A DNA stretch of 60,222 bases from Planctomycetota bacterium (GTDB lineage Bacteria; Planctomycetota; Phycisphaerae; Phycisphaerales; Phycisphaeraceae): NCBI GenBank assembly GCA_021413865.1, contig JAIOPN010000044.1, positions 1 through 60,222 on the forward strand, given 5' to 3'. Below, piece by piece: positions 50,916-59,646 of this stretch. Numbering within the stretch: position 1 is the first letter of the stretch; each line of letters starts with the position of its first letter. The notes under the pieces were generated by a model. The model worked only from the letters and a program-made list of their open reading frames with translations, was not told where the DNA came from and searched no databases. The translations under genes were made by a program, and so were the position numbers.

Positions 50916-52787
50916 ATGACCGCCACCGTCACAACCATCGAAACGCCGGGCGTCGTCACGGGCACAAGCCCGCTCGAACACGAATTGATCGGCGTACACC
51001 CACGGCTGCATCTGCGCGGCGACTGGTGGGCGGCGACGCGCGCCAAGCTCGCTGAGCCGCAGTGGGCGAGCCTCTGGGCGCGCCTCAAACACGTCGCCGA
51101 CCAGAACGTCCCGCAGAACGCCCCCGCGAAATACAACAGCGACCGCGGCCTGGGCTCACGGCTGCCGATCCTGGCGATGGCGTACAAACTCGGCGGCGAC
51201 CCGCGCCACCTCGAAACCATCCGCAAGCAGATCGCCGTCCAGTGCCCTCAGCCCAAGTGGGACACCGGCCTGGGCGGCGGGCACATGCTCTACGGCTTCG
51301 CGATGGTGTACGACTGGCTCTTCGACGACCTGAGCGCAGAGGAGCGCGCCGCCGTCCGCGACGCGTTGCACCGGCAAGGCAAGGCGATGTACGACTCGCT
51401 GAACGACCCGGGCGCGTGGAAGACCACGGTTTACACCTGCAACCATTTCCCCGTCATGCTCGCGGGATTGGCCGCGGCCGGCGGGGCGCTCTACGGCGAG
51501 GTCGCGGGTGTCGCGGCGTGGCTGCGGCTGAGCGCGGAAAAAGCGAGGCTCGCCACGCAGGCGCTGGGCCCCGACGGCGCGTCGCAGGAAGGCCTGGGCT
51601 ACGGGCAGTATTACCTGGAGTTCTACCTCGCCCTGCTCGACATGCTGCGCGGGATGGTCGGCGTGGACCTCTTCCTCGACAACGAGTTCCTCCGCAACGC
51701 GTCGCGGTTCCACATTTATTCCACGCAGCCGCGCGACACATGGACCGAGCCGGCGTGGCTCATCTGCCTGGGCGACGGCGTGCGCTACTCGTGGTATGGC
51801 CCGGACAACATGCTGCGTCTCCTCGCGGCGGAATACCGCGACGGCGCGGCGCAGTGGTTCGCCAACGAGACGCATAATTCCGGCGTGACGCGCGACACCG
51901 CCACGCATCAATCCCTGCTCTGGTACGACCCGACCGTTCCCCCCATCCCCCCTTCCGCGCTGCCGACGCTGCACCACTTCAAGGACCAGGACCTGGTGCT
52001 CGGCCGGTCCGGCTGGCACGGGCGCGAGAACGTTTACGCCTTCAAGTGCGGGCCGAACGCCGGCCACCACGCGCTGCGCCACTACAACCACGACATCGGC
52101 GGCGGGCACATGCACCCGGATGCCGGGCACCTGGTGATCTTCGCGCACGGCGACGTCCTGCTCGCCGAGGACGGCTACTCCTTCAAGACCACCGCGTTTC
52201 ACAACACGGTTTTGGTCAACGGCATCGGGCAGACCGGCGAGGGGCACGCGTGGTTCGAGGACACGGAGCTGCGCCGGCAGAAGCGCGGGCCGCGGATTAT
52301 CAGCGTGGAGCACACGCCGGCGATGGACGACATCCTCGCCGACGTCGGGCCGGCGTATGAACTGAGCGCGGGGCTGACGCGGTTCACGCGCCGCGTGCGA
52401 TTCCTCAAGCCGTCCACATGGATCGTGGTCGATGAACTGGAGACGCGTGAGCCGGCGACATTCGAGGTCTATTGGCACTCGGACTTTCCGTTCACCTCCG
52501 ACGGCGACGGGAGCTTCACCGTGCGCGGGACCCGTGGGGCGATGCGCGTGACCACACTCTCCCCCGCCGGGGTGAAGACGCGCACTTTTCAACAGGCGGT
52601 CAACCATCCCGATGGCCCCCTGACCGCGATGAAAGAGGTGCTGACATTCTCCAACGCACAGCCGGCGAAGGCGGTGCGGTTTGTGACCGTGCTGGAGACG
52701 CGCGCCGCGTCGGACGCGGCGGGACCGGCGGTGCGCATGAGCGACGCGAAGACGGTGCGTGTCAACGGGGTGGATGTGGCGGTGTGA
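50916..52787 (+). CDS. Heparinase II/III family polysaccharide lyase-like protein
   Basis: I chose the ATG at 50916 because AAGGAG lies six bases upstream. The 623-residue product has an N-terminal (alpha/alpha)-barrel part (PRLHLRGDWWAATRAKL; AYKLGGDPRHLETIRKQIA; YGFAMVYDWLFDDLSAEER) and a C-terminal beta-sandwich (HYNHDIGGGHMHPDAGHLVIFAHGD, DGYSFKTTAFHNTVLVNGIGQ). HNTVLVNG and the DAGHLVIF region are typical of the heparinase II/III C-terminal domain. No signal peptide is visible at this start. Acts on uronic-acid polysaccharides if active; the particular substrate is unknown. Confidence 0.85.
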   Translation: MTATVTTIETPGVVTGTSPLEHELIGVHPRLHLRGDWWAATRAKLAEPQWASLWARLKHVADQNVPQNAPAKYNSDRGLGSRLPILAMAYKLGGDPRHLETIRKQIAVQCPQPKWDTGLGGGHMLYGFAMVYDWLFDDLSAEERAAVRDALHRQGKAMYDSLNDPGAWKTTVYTCNHFPVMLAGLAAAGGALYGEVAGVAAWLRLSAEKARLATQALGPDGASQEGLGYGQYYLEFYLALLDMLRGMVGVDLFLDNEFLRNASRFHIYSTQPRDTWTEPAWLICLGDGVRYSWYGPDNMLRLLAAEYRDGAAQWFANETHNSGVTRDTATHQSLLWYDPTVPPIPPSALPTLHHFKDQDLVLGRSGWHGRENVYAFKCGPNAGHHALRHYNHDIGGGHMHPDAGHLVIFAHGDVLLAEDGYSFKTTAFHNTVLVNGIGQTGEGHAWFEDTELRRQKRGPRIISVEHTPAMDDILADVGPAYELSAGLTRFTRRVRFLKPSTWIVVDELETREPATFEVYWHSDFPFTSDGDGSFTVRGTRGAMRVTTLSPAGVKTRTFQQAVNHPDGPLTAMKEVLTFSNAQPAKAVRFVTVLETRAASDAAGPAVRMSDAKTVRVNGVDVAV

Positions 52788-52800
52788 TGTGTTCCGGCGC

Positions 52801-52836
52801 AAAAAAAACCGGGTCCTCGGAAAACCGAGGACCCGG
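52801..52836 (-). terminator. Strong terminator of the FeeM-like gene
   Basis: Perfect 12-bp stem CCGGGTCCTCGG / CCGAGGACCCGG with an AAAA loop, flanked on the plus-strand 5' side by eight A residues that become a U-tract for minus-strand transcription. It lies 36 bases past the stop of the gene at 52872. It may also help end the converging heparinase-like transcript. Confidence 0.85.
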
Positions 52837-52871
52837 CGTAGGGGGTCTGTTTTATTGCCGCGGCGTGATCG

Positions 52872-53828
52872 TCACGCCACCGCGGCGCTCCACGAGGAAC
52901 CGCCCAGGAGAACCTGGTGGTACACCTGCAGGCCCCAGCGCTGCTGGATGGCGTCCTGCACGGCCTGGCTGCAGCGGGTGAGCATGCCGCTCTGGGAGAC
53001 GAAGAGCTCGCGGAGCAGGGCCGGGTCGCGGAAGCGCATCGAGGCGATGCGGCTGGAGAGTTTGGTGTAGCCGAAGTGCGGGTTGGAGTGCAGGAACCAG
53101 TCGCACAGGAAGGCATCGTCGCCAAGAGCGTCGTCGGTCTCCTTGATGCGCGCCGGGCCCTGCTCTAGGTTGAGTCGTTTGCCCTCGACGACGTCGTGGG
53201 TGGCCTTGTCGTAGCAGCGCTCGTCGCCCCAGGACTCGAAGGAGAGCAGGTGCTCAAAGAACGCGCAGTGACCGGGGCTGATGGAGACGAAGAAGTCAGT
53301 CAACCCGATGTTGACTGCGTGGGCGTAGGCGCAGCGCGTCAGCTCGAGGAACACGGCGGAGTTGCGGTACTCGTCGGTGACCACCAGGTTGGTGATCTCA
53401 CCCACGCGACGGTTCTGAGAGCGGAGGGCCTCTAGCTCCTTGCTGAAGACTTTGTCCGAGGGCAGGCCGATGTCCTGCGAGTCGGGAACGACGCTCATGA
53501 CGGCGACCACGCGGCCATCGACCTTAGCGACGAAGGTCGCCATCTCGGGCAGGGCCTCGAACTCACGGACCCGCACGCCGCCGGGCTGGGGCTGGATGTA
53601 ATTCTTCTGAACGAAGACGTCGTGGACAAGCCGGTAGGCCTGGGTCAGGTCGTTAAGACTGATGGCTTGGAAAATGCGGATGTCACCGCTGGCGGTGAGC
53701 AGGCCGGCCTGTTTGAAGCGTGCGACGCGGCGGCGGATCTTGCCCGCCTGACGCTCATCATAGACGGGTGTAACTGCAACCTGAACGGCCTCACTCACGG
53801 TGCTCTGCATGGTTCCGGCTGAGATCAT
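52872..53828 (-). CDS. FeeM-like N-acyltransferase (GNAT fold)
   Basis: The 318-residue product starts at 53828, where AGGAG lies eight bases upstream; the frame open to 54182 is not supported. Residues 50-200 show the FeeM/N-acyl amino acid synthase pattern: FQAISLNDLTQAYRLVHDVFVQKNYIQP, AKVDGRVVAVMSVVPDS, GEITNLVVTDEYRNSAVFLEL and DFFVSISPGHCAFFEHLL. FeeM-type enzymes join an acyl-ACP or acyl-CoA to an amino acid amine. The region 200-318 is an extra conserved block (DVVEGKRLNLEQG). Context: divergent from an adenylate-forming enzyme that could supply the acyl group. No N-terminal signal; cytosolic. Function inferred from fold and partner. Confidence 0.75.
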   Translation of the reverse strand: MISAGTMQSTVSEAVQVAVTPVYDERQAGKIRRRVARFKQAGLLTASGDIRIFQAISLNDLTQAYRLVHDVFVQKNYIQPQPGGVRVREFEALPEMATFVAKVDGRVVAVMSVVPDSQDIGLPSDKVFSKELEALRSQNRRVGEITNLVVTDEYRNSAVFLELTRCAYAHAVNIGLTDFFVSISPGHCAFFEHLLSFESWGDERCYDKATHDVVEGKRLNLEQGPARIKETDDALGDDAFLCDWFLHSNPHFGYTKLSSRIASMRFRDPALLRELFVSQSGMLTRCSQAVQDAIQQRWGLQVYHQVLLGGSSWSAAVA

Positions 53829-54169
53829 TCGTCTGGCTCCTCGTTGAGACCGCAGACCCCTGGGTCGTTTGGCCCGAACACCACAACCATGCAAAATGTC
53901 AGCAATGAAAGCCAAGTACAATCTCCACCAATCTCCGACCAGATTTTTCAGTTGCGGTTTGTAGCGGTGGGGTAAGCGTCTCGCGTGGGCTCCAGGCGTT
54001 GTTCCCGCGGGTTGCCGCCAGGTCCGTGGGTATCGGATCCGGTGCGGATCAAACGCGGCGGGTTTTTCTCGGACGTGCCACACTTTAGCCAAGTTCACGG
54101 TTTTGTTCAACAGGAATTCCACTATCCGCGCGATATTTAGCCGAAAGCCAATCGCAGGAGCGCATTCCC
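53829..54169. promoter_or_regulatory. Divergent promoter region, FeeM-like and ligase genes
   Basis: The 341-base spacer between two divergent genes holds no credible frame. The stretch 54080-54130 is AT-richer (TTTAGCCAAGTTCACGGTTTTGTT on either strand) and is the likeliest promoter zone; I could not fix -35/-10 elements. The GTGGGGTAAGCGTCTCGCG near 53969 is a degraded relative of the family E repeat. Confidence 0.4.
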
Positions 54170-55603
54170 ATGGGCAAGTCACCTCGTACGTCCTCTGGTT
54201 ATCGAACAGCAGTGCGTTCAGAGGCCAAGAATTCCGCCATTCTTCTGGCTGAGACCCCTCCCGGCATGATCGCTGCCGCCTCCGAACAGGCTGCGTTGCT
54301 GGCCTTTACGCAGGCCTCCGAGCGTGTCCCCGCGTACCGAAAGATCCTCGCAGCCAAAGGAATTGATGTCGGTAACGTAGTTTCAATCCGGGACTTCGAG
54401 AACAAGGTCCCGCTGCTCAACAAAGCCCTGCTGTTCGGCTCGTACGACTTGCCGTCGCTGTGCGTCAATGGATCGCTCGAAGACGCCGCCGCCGTTTACA
54501 CCAGCTCCGGGTTCTCCAGCACCTTCTCTTGGGGCGTCGAGACCGCCAGCGACGAGGAAAAGCTACGGTTCGGCCTCGACTTGCTTCTTGAGACCTATTT
54601 CTCCGCCACAGAGCACCGCACCCTGCTGATCAACGCCCTGCCCATGGGTGTGAAGGTGCCGGCCCGACTGCCCATCGTGCTGGACACCGGCCCGCGGGCG
54701 GATTCCTGCCTGGCGGCCGTGAAGACGATCGGGCCCCATGTGGACCAGATCCTCCTCGTGGGTGAGCACCCGTTCCTCAAAAAACTCGCAGAAGATGGGG
54801 CCACGGATCCCGCGGTGAACTGGCCGTCGAGGCGTGTTTTCGTCATCACCGGGGGGGAGTGGATCGCATGCGGCTACCCGGCTTACCTCGGGAAGCTCCT
54901 GGGCCAGGACCCGGACAACCACATCAAGCTCAGTCTGGGCGTTTCCGAGATCGGGCTAAACGTCGGCATCGAGACGCCCGATGCACGGCACATCCGCCGT
55001 TTGCTCCATGCCGACCCCGCGCTCTCCCACGCGTTGCTGGGCGACGCCCCGTTCACCCCCGTTGTCACGCAGTACATGCCGGACCGCTTGTTCATCGAGT
55101 CTCCCGAGATCGGTGGCGTCCCACGCCTAGTGGTGACGACGCTCGACCTGGAGCGACGGCTGCCGCTGGTGCGCTACTGCACCGAAGACTGGGCGCGGGT
55201 GATCCCGTTCGTCGAGATGTGCGAGACGCTCACGAAAATGGGCCACGGCGACAAGCTGCCCCGCACCCCCCTGCCATTCATCGCGATGTTCGGCCGGGGC
55301 AAGTCGCTTGCGGTCGGCGAGGCGCGCATCTATCCCGAGCAGATCAAGGAACTCTTCTACGCAGACCCCAATCTTGCCGGTGCGATCACCGGCGACTTCC
55401 GAATGGAAGCGTCGGACGGCCAACTGCGGCTACGCGTCCAACTGCGACGGGAGGCCGAGTCGAACACGGCTACGGCGGGAAAACTCGAATCCGCGATCGT
55501 TTCATCGCTGCACATCCCCGCCCGCGTGACGAGCGTGCCCTACGCCGGCTTTGTCGAGGGGCTGGACGTGGGATACCAGCGGAAGTTCCGCTACCTGCCG
55601 TAA
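54170..55603 (+). CDS. PaaK-like adenylate-forming ligase (acyl activation)
   Basis: The 477-residue product resembles phenylacetate-CoA ligase-type enzymes. VPAYRKIL (53-60) is the family opening, SSGFSS (112-117) stands where the SSGTTG ATP loop should be, and GVSEIGLNVG, VRYCTEDWARVIPF and FGRGKSLAVGEARIYPEQIKELF follow in the usual order. The end GYQRKFRYL may supply the late lysine. The phosphate loop is altered, so activity is uncertain. It may load an acyl acid onto CoA for the divergent FeeM-like enzyme. It ends 11 bases before the stop of the converging cyclase gene. Confidence 0.75.
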   Translation: MGKSPRTSSGYRTAVRSEAKNSAILLAETPPGMIAAASEQAALLAFTQASERVPAYRKILAAKGIDVGNVVSIRDFENKVPLLNKALLFGSYDLPSLCVNGSLEDAAAVYTSSGFSSTFSWGVETASDEEKLRFGLDLLLETYFSATEHRTLLINALPMGVKVPARLPIVLDTGPRADSCLAAVKTIGPHVDQILLVGEHPFLKKLAEDGATDPAVNWPSRRVFVITGGEWIACGYPAYLGKLLGQDPDNHIKLSLGVSEIGLNVGIETPDARHIRRLLHADPALSHALLGDAPFTPVVTQYMPDRLFIESPEIGGVPRLVVTTLDLERRLPLVRYCTEDWARVIPFVEMCETLTKMGHGDKLPRTPLPFIAMFGRGKSLAVGEARIYPEQIKELFYADPNLAGAITGDFRMEASDGQLRLRVQLRREAESNTATAGKLESAIVSSLHIPARVTSVPYAGFVEGLDVGYQRKFRYLP

Positions 55604-55614
55604 GCGGGGCGGTC

Positions 55615-57249
55615 TTACTTGTCTTCGAGGATGATTTCTCCCGCGAAATCCGCGGGGGGGAGCCCGTTGATATAGGCCGTGCTCCTGTTTCTGTAGATTG
55701 ACGTGAGCATGGAGGAGCCGAACTCGGATTCGATTTTGGGGATCACGACGAGACATTCGGCAAACTTCATCTCCTGGAACTTACCGACCAGTTCCGCGGC
55801 CATCTCGCAGCGCCGGTTGAGGTCCTCCGTAGCCTGGGCGATCTCGCACAGAGGCTCATAGACCATGACGCCGATGGTTTTTCCGTACAAGCGGAGCCGA
55901 CCGATGGGGCAGAGCAGGAATTCCGACCCGACAAGCTCCGCGGTGCGGTCGCTGACGAGAACGCGCGTGCCGAAGTGCTTATTGGCTGACTCTAAACGCG
56001 ACGCCATGTTGACGCGGTCGCCGATCACGGTGTAGTCACTCGCATCCTCGGGGCCGGCGTCACCCACGACGACGGCGCCCGTTGAAACCCCGGCGCGCAT
56101 GGAGACGGGCGTGAGGAACCGCTGCTTGAGCTTGCGATTAAACTCCTCCATTTTCTTTTGCATCTGGAGCGCCGATCGCACCGCATCGGTGTGGTGGTGC
56201 GGGTTGTCAACCGGTGCACCGTAAAAGCACATGATGCCATCGCCCATGAATCGCCCTACGCAGCCGCGGTTGGTCCGTATCACGGGGACCATGAGGCGCC
56301 GGAAGGAACTGACGATCTCGACGATGCCTTCGCCCAGGCTTTCAGTAAGTCTTGTAAATCCCGAGAGGTCGGTGAACAGGATCGACATCTCGCGGGTCTG
56401 GCCATCGAACCGCGTCTGATCGGGGTGTTCGAGAACGTAATAGACGAGCGCGGGATCGACGTAGCTCTGGAAGCGGCGGCGCAGGGCTTCCTGCTCCTGC
56501 TGCGCCCGACGGTACTCCTCACCCAGACCGATGCCCAGAACGAGCATCGCCATGGTGAACAACGCGGGGCTCGTGGCAGGCCCGGTGAAATTTGCGGCCC
56601 CCATGACAATGTCAACGATGCCCCCCAAAGCGAATATCGCCAGACCCAGGCGGATGACCCCCGCCGGGAGCAGACCGCGCGAGCGGCGAGCGCCCGGCTG
56701 GCTCTGCATCCATAACAGGGTCTGGAGATAGATATGGGTCGCCGTCCAGACGATCCCGAATACGACGGCGACCGCCATCGCGTCCGGGGCCCACGGGACT
56801 TGTGAGTCCCAACTGCTGGTCGGCGCGGCGGGCGTTGCACGCGGAGAGATGAGCCCGGGAAGAAAGAAATTCAGCGTCAGGGGGATGCCCAGAAGATACA
56901 ACATAACGATCCGCCGCCTGAGCCACGCGTGGGCGTGCGAATACAGGAGAACAAAGTGTCCCGTAAAAAACAGCATCCACAATGCGTTGATGTATGCGGC
57001 CCTGATGTACCACACGGCGTAGCGCGCGTGTTCCGGGTGCGCGGCGGGGTCGCTGCCGGCGGGGGTCAGGTTGTCGAAGAAAAACATCAGCACGCAGTGG
57101 ATGACGATCGGGACCGTCGTCAGGGTGAATAACAGATCGACGCGCCTGCGCGTCACCCGCAGGTATCGGTGAAAGAACACGAGGCAGGCGGTTGCCGAGA
57201 TGACAACTGACACCAGATCAATGATTGAGAACGCGTTTATGGAAATCAC
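55615..57249 (-). CDS. Membrane class III adenylate/guanylate cyclase
   Basis: The 544-residue protein has seven predicted TM helices in residues 8-245 (for example DLVSVVISATACLVFFH, INALWMLFFTGHFVLLY, IVMLYLLGIPLTLNFFLPG and AIFALGGIVDIVMGAANF), then a helical linker and a cyclase domain from about 285. Metal ligands are D294 (FTDLSGFT) and D337 (GRFMGDGIMCFYG); YTVIGDRVNMASRLES follows. The sensor is a multi-helix membrane domain of no recognised family, unlike the Cache-type cyclase at 11930-14128. Its C-terminal 80 residues extend past the catalytic core. Converges on the ligase gene. Confidence 0.9.
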   Translation of the reverse strand: MISINAFSIIDLVSVVISATACLVFFHRYLRVTRRRVDLLFTLTTVPIVIHCVLMFFFDNLTPAGSDPAAHPEHARYAVWYIRAAYINALWMLFFTGHFVLLYSHAHAWLRRRIVMLYLLGIPLTLNFFLPGLISPRATPAAPTSSWDSQVPWAPDAMAVAVVFGIVWTATHIYLQTLLWMQSQPGARRSRGLLPAGVIRLGLAIFALGGIVDIVMGAANFTGPATSPALFTMAMLVLGIGLGEEYRRAQQEQEALRRRFQSYVDPALVYYVLEHPDQTRFDGQTREMSILFTDLSGFTRLTESLGEGIVEIVSSFRRLMVPVIRTNRGCVGRFMGDGIMCFYGAPVDNPHHHTDAVRSALQMQKKMEEFNRKLKQRFLTPVSMRAGVSTGAVVVGDAGPEDASDYTVIGDRVNMASRLESANKHFGTRVLVSDRTAELVGSEFLLCPIGRLRLYGKTIGVMVYEPLCEIAQATEDLNRRCEMAAELVGKFQEMKFAECLVVIPKIESEFGSSMLTSIYRNRSTAYINGLPPADFAGEIILEDK

Positions 57250-57363
57250 GGCGAATGCCTCTATGCCGTCCCGCCGGCGATGGGACGTGAAATACAGCAG
57301 ATATCGTGCGGCTCACGCGCCAGGTCCGCGAATCGGCGGGGATTCAGCGGAGAGGCCCGACCA

Positions 57364-58419
57364 TCAGAAGGCGATGCTCAGCGAGACCGTGAAGGTCTGC
57401 GCCGGGCCGAATTCCGAGCGGATCTCGGGGAACATGTTGTACTGGTAGGCGAAGTCGAGGCTGACGCGGTCGCCCAGAGAGACGCCGAAGCCGGTGGTGC
57501 CGGAGACCGTGCCCTCGGTGTCGATCACCACACCGCCGCGGAGGAAAAGGATTTTCTCGATCAGGGCGTGGTCCACACCCGCGCCGAAGCGGTGGACCCA
57601 GAGGGTGCCCGTGTCGTTGAAGAAGACGCCGCCCTGGTAATCAAAATAGAAGTCGCAGCCCTTGGCGTACTCCCACGCGATGCCGGGGCGCAGGAGGAAC
57701 TGGTGGGTGGTGTCGTTGATGTGCTGCGTGCCGATGCCCAGGCCGAAGATGTCACGGATTTCCGTGCGGGAGGGGGCGAAGGCGTAATCAAACACGACGC
57801 CGGTCCGGACCTTCTCGAACGTCTGGTGGACGGCGCCGAGGCGGAACCCGTAGGTCTCGCTGTTGGTCCGCGCCAGTTCGGTGTCGGAAATGTCAAACTT
57901 GGTTTGGGAAGAGGTGAAGTTGAAATTGGCGCCGATGGCCAGGTCAGGGGAGATCATCTTGCCCCACTGGATCTGACCGTAGTCGGCATCGAACCCGAAC
58001 TGGGTGCCGGTGCTGTCGTCCTCCTCGTTGCTGCGGATCTGGGCGGCGGCAGGGAGAAAGACGCCCCAATCACCGGCGTCGAGGGTCACCGCCTCGCTAA
58101 CGACGTACAGGTCCGTGCCCTCCTGGAAGGTGATGGCTGTGAACTGCGGCGCAAAACCGTTTTTGAATTGTTTGTCCTGCGGCCACGCGGCGGAAGCGGG
58201 GTTGACAGAGCTGGACCATTCGCTGGCCGCCTGGGCGTTGCCACCCGCGGCGACGTCGGCGTACGAGGAAAAGCGGCTGATCGCGGCGGGAAAGCGGAGC
58301 GTAAAGTCGTGCCCGCCAAAGTCCTCTGCCGGCGCGGATGCGACGATGGCGATCGTGAGGAATACCGCGCACCAAGACAAAAGTTTCGCTCGCGTGATCG
58401 GCGACGTGTGTGATTTCAT
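57364..58419 (-). CDS. Outer-membrane beta-barrel protein, FadL/PorV-like
   Basis: The 351-residue product starts at 58419 with a signal peptide (LLSWCAVFLTIAIVASAPA). The mature chain is made of alternating amphipathic strands (GANFNFTSSQTKFDI; TGVVFDYAFAPSRTEI; DFAYQYNMF) and ends with Phe (VSLSIAF), a usual outer-membrane barrel signal. SSSVNPASAAW near the start resembles the N-terminal NPA motif of FadL/TodX-type fatty acid channels. Export of acyl products from the neighbouring genes is one possibility. The FadL link is inference. Confidence 0.7.
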   Translation of the reverse strand: MKSHTSPITRAKLLSWCAVFLTIAIVASAPAEDFGGHDFTLRFPAAISRFSSYADVAAGGNAQAASEWSSSVNPASAAWPQDKQFKNGFAPQFTAITFQEGTDLYVVSEAVTLDAGDWGVFLPAAAQIRSNEEDDSTGTQFGFDADYGQIQWGKMISPDLAIGANFNFTSSQTKFDISDTELARTNSETYGFRLGAVHQTFEKVRTGVVFDYAFAPSRTEIRDIFGLGIGTQHINDTTHQFLLRPGIAWEYAKGCDFYFDYQGGVFFNDTGTLWVHRFGAGVDHALIEKILFLRGGVVIDTEGTVSGTTGFGVSLGDRVSLDFAYQYNMFPEIRSEFGPAQTFTVSLSIAF

Positions 58420-58560
58420 TGGCAGGACCCCGAAACAACCATGGTTTCCACGCCACATGGCGAGGAGCGTTGAATGGCTCGCTGCTTATAGCACATCGGT
58501 TCGAGCGGCTCAAGCATTCTTGCACGGGGCCGCTCTTGAGCGAATGGGGGATTAAATAGG

Positions 58561-58588
58561 AAGGGCCGTCTCTTGCGAGACGGCCCTT
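58561..58588 (-). terminator. Terminator of the PEP-CTERM gene
   Basis: A perfect 12-bp stem (AAGGGCCGTCTC / GAGACGGCCCTT) with loop TTGC lies 30 bases past the stop of the PEP-CTERM gene. The following minus-strand bases CCTATTTAATC are A/T-rich but lack a pure U-run. Confidence 0.75.
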
Positions 58589-58617
58589 TCGTTGTTGAAC
58601 AAGTCAGTCGAAGGGAC

Positions 58618-59646
58618 TCAGGCCTTGCGGCGACGGGTCGCCGAGAGGGCCAGGGCACCCAAGGCCATCAGGCCGGAAGCGGCGGTGATGGGCTCGGGAA
58701 CGGGGGAGACCAACTTCACGCGAACGGGGTCGTTGCTGCGAACGAGCCAGTCGGTGTTGGGGACAACGTTGGGGAAGGTCTCGAAGGTCACATAGGCATC
58801 AGCGGGCTTGTAGTTGAGACCAGCGGCGATGTTAGCGGCGTAGGCCGGGTCGAAGCCCAGGACACCGGCAGAGCCATCGAACACGTTGCTGTCAACCGCA
58901 GCGCCCCAGAGGCCGCCAGTCGACTCGAGGTAAGCCACGCCGTTGCCCTTGTTCTCGCTCGGACGGAAGGTGCTGAGGAACTCGGCGTCAGCGCCACCGG
59001 CAGCGGTGGTGATGTTGATGTGCCCACCGATGGAAACCATACGCAGGAGCAACTCGCCGTCGGTGACGGTGGTGTACTTATCGACCGCAGTACGGCCAGC
59101 GCTACCGGCCAGAATGCTGAAAGGATCGGTGGTGGTGGGGCTGAGGTAAACTTCCAGAACCATGCCGGCGCCGTTAACCACCTGGAAGTCGGTGGTCTTG
59201 TCGAGATAGTAGTCCTGAATGCTGTGGAACATGACGGTCATCTCGTAGCTCGTACCGCCGTGGGTTTCGCCATCGGTATAAAGCTTGTTGATCGCAGAGT
59301 CCTCGATGGAGGTAACTTTGGCGATACCCCAGCCGTCCTCAGTGGCGGGAATCGCACCGGTGGCCGCCTGCTGAAGAAGGCCGTTCAGCGTAGTTGTACC
59401 GCTGGCAACCTTGGGGTCCGCAGACGTGGAGCCGAAACCGCCATAAATCGCATGCTCACCAGGAGTGCTGCTGTTGAGTGTCTCGCTGTAGACCGAACCC
59501 ATGTCAACGTTGGCATACTTGAACTCGACGAAGCCGATGCCTGTGTAGAGCTTGTTCAAGATTTCGTCAGAGGCCGTGGACGCCATGGCGAACGACGGCA
59601 GAACGGCCACGCCGCTCAGCGCCAGAACTGAAAGAAACTTCTTCAT
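58618..59646 (-). CDS. PEP-CTERM sorting-domain secreted protein
   Basis: The 342-residue product has a signal peptide (FLSVLALSGVAVLPSFAMA) and a C-terminal sorting tail: VPEP, a hydrophobic helix (ITAASGLMALGALALSA) and the basic end TRRRKA. This is the PEP-CTERM signal handled by an exosortase, which is not encoded in this window. AGGAGATAAGG just precedes the ATG. The central region is a beta-rich, Ser/Thr/Ala/Gly-rich domain with no other family match. It should be anchored or released at the cell surface. Confidence 0.88.
   Translation of the reverse strand: MKKFLSVLALSGVAVLPSFAMASTASDEILNKLYTGIGFVEFKYANVDMGSVYSETLNSSTPGEHAIYGGFGSTSADPKVASGTTTLNGLLQQAATGAIPATEDGWGIAKVTSIEDSAINKLYTDGETHGGTSYEMTVMFHSIQDYYLDKTTDFQVVNGAGMVLEVYLSPTTTDPFSILAGSAGRTAVDKYTTVTDGELLLRMVSIGGHINITTAAGGADAEFLSTFRPSENKGNGVAYLESTGGLWGAAVDSNVFDGSAGVLGFDPAYAANIAAGLNYKPADAYVTFETFPNVVPNTDWLVRSNDPVRVKLVSPVPEPITAASGLMALGALALSATRRRKA

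Noticed and set aside
52829-54182. 118-residue N-terminal extension of the FeeM-like protein
   Set aside because: Residues before 53828 are Arg/Pro-rich and non-conserved, lack a ribosome binding site and overlap the divergent gene's start, whereas AGGAG supports the ATG at 53828.
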